Below, piece after piece: positions 7,329 to 10,374 of a stretch of DNA of 10,374 nucleotides. Position numbers and translations under genes: made by a program. Each line of letters opens with the position of its first letter. Within the stretch, counting starts at the first letter, position 1. The DNA comes from Gemmatimonadaceae bacterium (GTDB lineage Bacteria; Gemmatimonadota; Gemmatimonadetes; Gemmatimonadales; Gemmatimonadaceae), in assembly GCA_025357975.1 (NCBI GenBank), contig JANYKY010000074.1, positions 1-10,374 of the forward strand, in the 5' to 3' direction. The notes beneath the pieces are model-generated. The model was not told the origin of the DNA. It searched no databases and saw only the letters and a list, made by a program, of their open reading frames with translations.

Positions 7329-7358
7329 TTGGATGATGCGTAGGGGCGCATATATATT
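7329..7358 (+). promoter_or_regulatory. Putative sigma70-type promoter for ftsZ
   Basis: TTGGAT (7329-7334) is a fair -35 hexamer. An AT-rich run at 7349-7358 offers -10 hexamers TATATA (7351-7356, 16-base spacer) or TATATT (7353-7358, 18-base spacer). Transcription would begin around 7363-7366, giving a leader of about 40 bases. The spacer carries a small inverted repeat, ATGCG (7336-7340) / CGCAT (7347-7351), which could be an operator. It is the only AT-rich block in the gap and lies at a sensible distance from the gene. Confidence 0.5.
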
Positions 7359-7405
7359 GGCCGTTCGCTCTTCCCAACCCCAGCAGCATTGGAGCACCCC
7401 AACTG

Positions 7406-8638
7406 ATGAATTTCGAGTTCGAGGAAAGCGCGTCGCAGAACGCTCGGATGAAGGTTGTGGGAGTCGGTGGCGGTGGCGGCAACGCCGTAAACCGAATGAT
7501 TGAGGAGCGCTTGTCGGGTGTTGAATTCATTTCGATCAACACCGATGCTCAGGCCCTCCTGAATTCGAAGTCCGACGTAAAAATTCAAATCGGGAAAAAG
7601 CTCACCCGCGGTCTTGGTGCCGGTGCGCGCCCTGAAATCGGAAAGCAGGCGGTAGAAGAGAATCGCGAAGAAGTCTCACGGGTTCTGACGAATTCCGATC
7701 TTGTCTTCGTTACCTGCGGAATGGGCGGCGGTACGGGAACAGGCGCTGCGCCGACAGTTTGCGAGCTCGCAAAGGAAGCCGGAGCTCTCACCGTCGGAAT
7801 CGTGACCCGGCCATTCCTGTTCGAAGGACGCAAGCGGCTCAGACAGGCCGAGCTCGGCATCGCCGAGATGAGAAAGCACGTCGACACGATGATCGTCGTG
7901 CCGAACGAGCGTCTCCTCGCAGTCGTCGGAAAGGGAATTCCTTTCCATGACGCCCTGAAGAAAGCCGACGAGGTTCTCCTTCACGCAACGCAGGGCATCT
8001 CGACTCTGATTACGGTCACCGGTCTCGTGAACGTCGACTTTGCAGACGTCCGCACGGTGATGGAGCAGGGTGGATCCGCATTGATGGGAACAGGCATCGG
8101 CCGCGGTGAGAATCGCGCAACCGACGCTGCCCAGCAGGCGATCGCAAGCCCGCTGCTGGACAACGTCTCTGTTTCTGGGGCGACTGGAGTGCTCGTCAAC
8201 ATCACCGGCGGCGACGACCTCACGCTTGGCGACGTTCATCAGATCGTCGAGATTGTGAAAGACGCCGTTGGCGAAGATGCCGAAATCATTTTCGGAACCG
8301 TCAACGAGAAGGCAATGCAGGGCGAGTGTCGCGTCACGGTCATCGCCACCGGTTTCGACAAGAGTCCGTCGAACATTGCGGCGAATGCATCGAAAGAGCC
8401 GCATCTCGCGCGCGAATCGGCCCAGATGCCGAAGCCCGTCGGCACGCCAATAATTCAGCTTCCTCTGCGGAGCCGCGCGGTGACACCACCGTCGCGTAAC
8501 AGTTCAATAACCCCAGACATCTCTCGACGAGTGACGCCACTGTCCGGTCCGTCGTCCTTACAGGACAAGATTGACGGCAACGGACAGGATCTCAGCGACA
8601 TGGAGATCCCGACGTTCATTCGGAGACAGATGGATTGA
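7406..8638 (+). CDS. ftsZ: FtsZ, tubulin-like cell division GTPase
   Basis: FtsZ polymerises with GTP into the Z-ring at midcell, on which the divisome assembles. The 410-residue protein has the N-terminal [20 protein letters not shown] form common in bacteria, the T1 loop [14 protein letters not shown] (18-31), the tubulin signature [12 protein letters not shown] (105-116), and [16 protein letters not shown] (134-149). The T7 loop [11 protein letters not shown] (209-219) keeps both catalytic aspartates, D211 and D214. A variable linker (about 320-395) is followed by the conserved C-terminal peptide [12 protein letters not shown] (399-410), which binds FtsA and other partners. ATG 7406 fits the usual N-terminus; GGAG at 7391-7394 is a rather distant Shine-Dalgarno (11-base spacer). 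ATG 7448 would cut into the first strand. It likely has its own promoter, and its stop overlaps the next gene (TTGA). Confidence 0.98.
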   Translation: MNFEFEESASQNARMKVVGVGGGGGNAVNRMIEERLSGVEFISINTDAQALLNSKSDVKIQIGKKLTRGLGAGARPEIGKQAVEENREEVSRVLTNSDLVFVTCGMGGGTGTGAAPTVCELAKEAGALTVGIVTRPFLFEGRKRLRQAELGIAEMRKHVDTMIVVPNERLLAVVGKGIPFHDALKKADEVLLHATQGISTLITVTGLVNVDFADVRTVMEQGGSALMGTGIGRGENRATDAAQQAIASPLLDNVSVSGATGVLVNITGGDDLTLGDVHQIVEIVKDAVGEDAEIIFGTVNEKAMQGECRVTVIATGFDKSPSNIAANASKEPHLARESAQMPKPVGTPIIQLPLRSRAVTPPSRNSSITPDISRRVTPLSGPSSLQDKIDGNGQDLSDMEIPTFIRRQMD

Positions 8639-9690
8639 CGGTTCGCAATGCACGAGTCATCACGTATTCGCTCGTTGGACTTTTTTGTGTCCTCGCAGTT
8701 CGGCTGACGCCCCCCGTCGGCCGAACCCCGGGCAACGTGGTGCTCGGCCAGTTTGCTGTTGCGGGCGCATCGACGAGCACTGCTCGTGTCCTGCCCCCGG
8801 CCTTTCGGTTAACGAGCTTCGTTGCAGCCCCCGTCGTCGTCGAAGCTTCGAATAAGGAAAAGCTCGACACTCTCACAGTCAGCGGTGTAATTCAGTCGAG
8901 CCTGTTCTCCGCACTCGATAAGTCGAGCGATGGCTCGCTGCCGCGTGAAGCGCGCCATGAGCTCGCATTCTCTCTCGCGGACATATTCGAATACCGCGTG
9001 GACGTCGGGAGGGATCTCCAGGTTGGCGACAAGTTTCACATTCTCGTCGAGCGGTTGCAGAAGCCCAACGGCGCCATTCTCGTAAACAAGATCCTCGGCG
9101 CGCGCATCGCCATCGCGGGAAGTGAGATTGACGCGACTCGCTTCGATAGTCCGTCAGCGAGTGGCCAGTATTTCGACGCGGCTGGCAAGTCGCTTCGCGC
9201 TTCATTCCTGCGCGCGCCGGTCGCGTTTCGGCGGATATCGAGCATTTTTGGTGGACGCAAGCATCCGATCCTTGGAATCTGGCGCCAGCACAAAGGCACG
9301 GACTACGCAGCCGCCATGGGCACTCCAGTGCGTTCGATCGGCGATGGTATCGTGATCTTCGCCGGCAGAAAAGGCGGTTATGGAAACGTGATTGACATCC
9401 GGCACCGCAATGGATTCGTCAGCCGGTACGGGCATCTTCGCAACTTTGCGAAGGGCATCCACGAAGGGTCGCACGTAGCAATCGGCAGCACGATTGCCGC
9501 CGTTGGTATGACTGGACTGGCAACTGGTCCGCATCTTCACTTCGAAATTCTCGTGAACGGGGTCCAGCGTGACCCGCGCATCGCGCTTCAGATGAAAGGC
9601 GGGGACCCAATCCCGTCATCGGAGCGTAGTGTCTTCGAGCTGCAGCGCTCGAAGATGCTATCCGCCTTCCCCAAGGTCGCAGCGAACTAA
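8635..9690 (+). CDS. M23 (LytM-type) peptidoglycan endopeptidase, MepM-like
   Basis: This is a probable zinc endopeptidase cutting peptide cross-bridges in the periplasm. The 351 residues begin with a hydrophobic segment (about 8-24) acting as membrane anchor or uncleaved signal, then a low-complexity stretch to about 75. A MepM/NlpD-style N-terminal domain follows (about 80-200, with [22 protein letters not shown] and [20 protein letters not shown]). The M23 domain (about 201-315) keeps all metal and catalytic residues: H219xxxD223 in HKGTDYA, YGH (H267), and H300/H302 in GPHLHFE. It is therefore predicted active, unlike the EnvC/NlpD regulators. The start is TTG 8635, overlapping the ftsZ stop as TTGA, with GGAG at 8622-8625 nine bases upstream; no ATG lies nearby in frame. 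Coupling to ftsZ suggests a role in septal wall remodelling, which is inference. Confidence 0.92.
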   Translation: MTVRNARVITYSLVGLFCVLAVRLTPPVGRTPGNVVLGQFAVAGASTSTARVLPPAFRLTSFVAAPVVVEASNKEKLDTLTVSGVIQSSLFSALDKSSDGSLPREARHELAFSLADIFEYRVDVGRDLQVGDKFHILVERLQKPNGAILVNKILGARIAIAGSEIDATRFDSPSASGQYFDAAGKSLRASFLRAPVAFRRISSIFGGRKHPILGIWRQHKGTDYAAAMGTPVRSIGDGIVIFAGRKGGYGNVIDIRHRNGFVSRYGHLRNFAKGIHEGSHVAIGSTIAAVGMTGLATGPHLHFEILVNGVQRDPRIALQMKGGDPIPSSERSVFELQRSKMLSAFPKVAAN

Positions 9691-9721
9691 CTAGCGCGGT
9701 CGGGAGCGAAGCTTTAACTGC

Positions 9722-9745
9722 ATTGCGTAGTCCGCATTACGCAAT
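9722..9745 (+). repeat. Inverted repeat between the endopeptidase gene and ftsY
   Basis: ATTGCGTA (9722-9729) and TACGCAAT (9738-9745) are perfect inverted copies separated by eight bases. This may be a regulator-binding dyad or an RNA hairpin. No T-run follows directly. It is one of several inverted repeats in the 164-base gap. Confidence 0.45.
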
Positions 9746-9748
9746 ATG

Positions 9749-9817
9749 TCCGACGCAGTATGATGCGACCGGAGCGTCGCTGCCTGAGCGAAGCGGCGAG
9801 TCGGATTATCTTTCTTT
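9749..9817 (+). terminator. Possible branched hairpin and T-rich tract before ftsY
   Basis: CGTCGCT (9775-9781) pairs with AGCGGCG (9792-9798) with one G-U wobble. Outside it, TCCGA (9749-9753) pairs with TCGGA (9801-9805), and CGCA/TGCG (9754-9757 / 9764-9767) can form a side arm. The T-rich TTATCTTTCTTT (9806-9817) follows at once. This is compatible with an intrinsic terminator for the ftsZ-endopeptidase message. The T-tract is interrupted and no fold was computed. TATGAT at 9759-9764 resembles a -10 box, but I found no convincing -35, so the alternative of a ftsY leader structure stays open. Confidence 0.4.
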
Positions 9818-9854
9818 GCCGCAAGGAACCCCCCCAATAGTCGTCAAGAAAGAA

Positions 9855-10374
9855 ATGCCCCGAATCCTCAAGCGTGCCTCTGATCTCCAATCCCGCTCCC
9901 TATGGCAGCGAGTCAAGGATATCGCGATGCTCGACATTACCACGCTCGCGCGAGGTGGGGCGATTCAGGGGTCGCTGGAAAAGCTCGAAGAAGTGCTGAT
10001 CGAAGCAGACTTTGGCGTCGCAACCAGCATGCGGCTGGTCGAGGATGTAGAACGGCAAGCTCGGCGCGGCGACATCCGCACTCAGGAGCAATTCCTTGCA
10101 TCGCTCGAGGAAGGTGTGGCGCGCTCACTCGGAGCAGACACCGACGACTCGTCGGTCGTGTTTGCCGCGCAGAAGCCAACCGTCATTCTTGTCATCGGGG
10201 TAAACGGTGCGGGCAAGACAACTTTCATCGGCAAGCTTGCTGCCTTGATGGAAGCGCGGGGCAAGAAAACTCTCGTTGGTGCCGGTGACACATTTCGCGC
10301 TGGCGCGATCGATCAATTGCAGAGATGGGCAGAACGCAGTGGAGCAGAGTTCATCGGCGGTGCGCCTGGCAGCG
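9855..10374 (+). CDS. ftsY: FtsY, signal recognition particle receptor GTPase (5' part)
   Basis: FtsY is the SRP receptor; it pairs with Ffh at the membrane and delivers ribosome-nascent chains to SecYEG. The first 173 residues are visible and the frame is open at the right edge. The N domain helical bundle (about 12-100: SLWQRVKDIA, LEKLEEVLIEADFGV) leads into the G domain. This has G1 GVNGAGKTT (115-123), then LVGAGDTFRAGAIDQLQRWAE (140-160), the SRP-GTPase G2/insertion motif. There is almost no acidic A domain, only a short basic N-terminus, as in many non-enterobacterial FtsY proteins. ATG 9855 is chosen by fit to the family. AAGAAAGA just before it is only a weak Shine-Dalgarno, and an in-frame TTG at 9816 is possible but less likely. 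Ffh is excluded by the N-domain sequence, though the G domains are related. Confidence 0.94.
   Translation, partial: MPRILKRASDLQSRSLWQRVKDIAMLDITTLARGGAIQGSLEKLEEVLIEADFGVATSMRLVEDVERQARRGDIRTQEQFLASLEEGVARSLGADTDDSSVVFAAQKPTVILVIGVNGAGKTTFIGKLAALMEARGKKTLVGAGDTFRAGAIDQLQRWAERSGAEFIGGAPGS

Noticed and set aside
7676..8404. 242-codon open frame antisense to ftsZ
   Set aside because: It lies wholly opposite a highly conserved gene, has no recognisable domain, and is His/Arg/Cys-rich as expected for a shadow frame in GC-rich DNA.
9816..9854. Upstream TTG start for ftsY at 9816
   Set aside because: It would add 13 residues with no family resemblance and would overlap the T-rich tract of the possible terminator; ATG 9855 fits better.

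Overview
The window is a long stretch of a bacterial division and cell wall (dcw) cluster, all on the + strand. The order is mraY (3' end only), murD, ftsW, murG, murC, ftsQ, ftsA, ftsZ, an M23/LytM-type peptidoglycan endopeptidase, and ftsY (5' part only). Base composition is moderately GC-rich. The protein flavour suggests Gemmatimonadota or a relative: FtsW with a PFVSYGRSN loop, MurG with an SRGGA..PTAAADHQ acceptor region, and FtsY starting almost directly at the NG domain with SLWQRVKDIA. That assignment is inference from memory and is tentative; no rRNA or other marker is present.

Positions 1-7189 form one tightly packed transcription unit, mraY-murD-ftsW-murG-murC-ftsQ-ftsA. Every junction overlaps: 4-base ATGA, GTGA or TTGA overlaps everywhere except murG/murC, which overlap by 11 bases. 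Several starts are therefore non-ATG (ftsW GTG, ftsQ TTG) and most lack a good Shine-Dalgarno, so translational coupling is the likely mode of expression. The segment covers lipid I synthesis (MraY), two cytoplasmic Mur ligases (MurC, MurD), lipid II synthesis (MurG), the septal SEDS glycosyltransferase (FtsW), and the divisome scaffold and membrane anchor (FtsQ, FtsA). murB and ddl, often found between murC and ftsQ, are absent here.

Positions 7190-7405 form the larger of two real gaps (216 bases). It holds a hairpin with a GAAA loop, a 10-base palindrome overlapping a perfect DnaA box (TTATCCACA), and a sigma70-like promoter just upstream of ftsZ. The ftsZ stop is overlapped (TTGA) by an M23 endopeptidase with intact metal-binding motifs, so the Z-ring protein and a septal hydrolase candidate appear to be made from one message. 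A second gap (9691-9854) is rich in inverted repeats and may contain a terminator. After it comes ftsY, the SRP receptor, which runs off the right edge.

I see no mobile element, CRISPR, tRNA or rRNA and no stretch over 300 bases without a gene. I do not see a new defence or metabolic system. The points most worth a second look are the DnaA box and promoter architecture before ftsZ, the ftsZ-endopeptidase coupling, and the missing murB/ddl.
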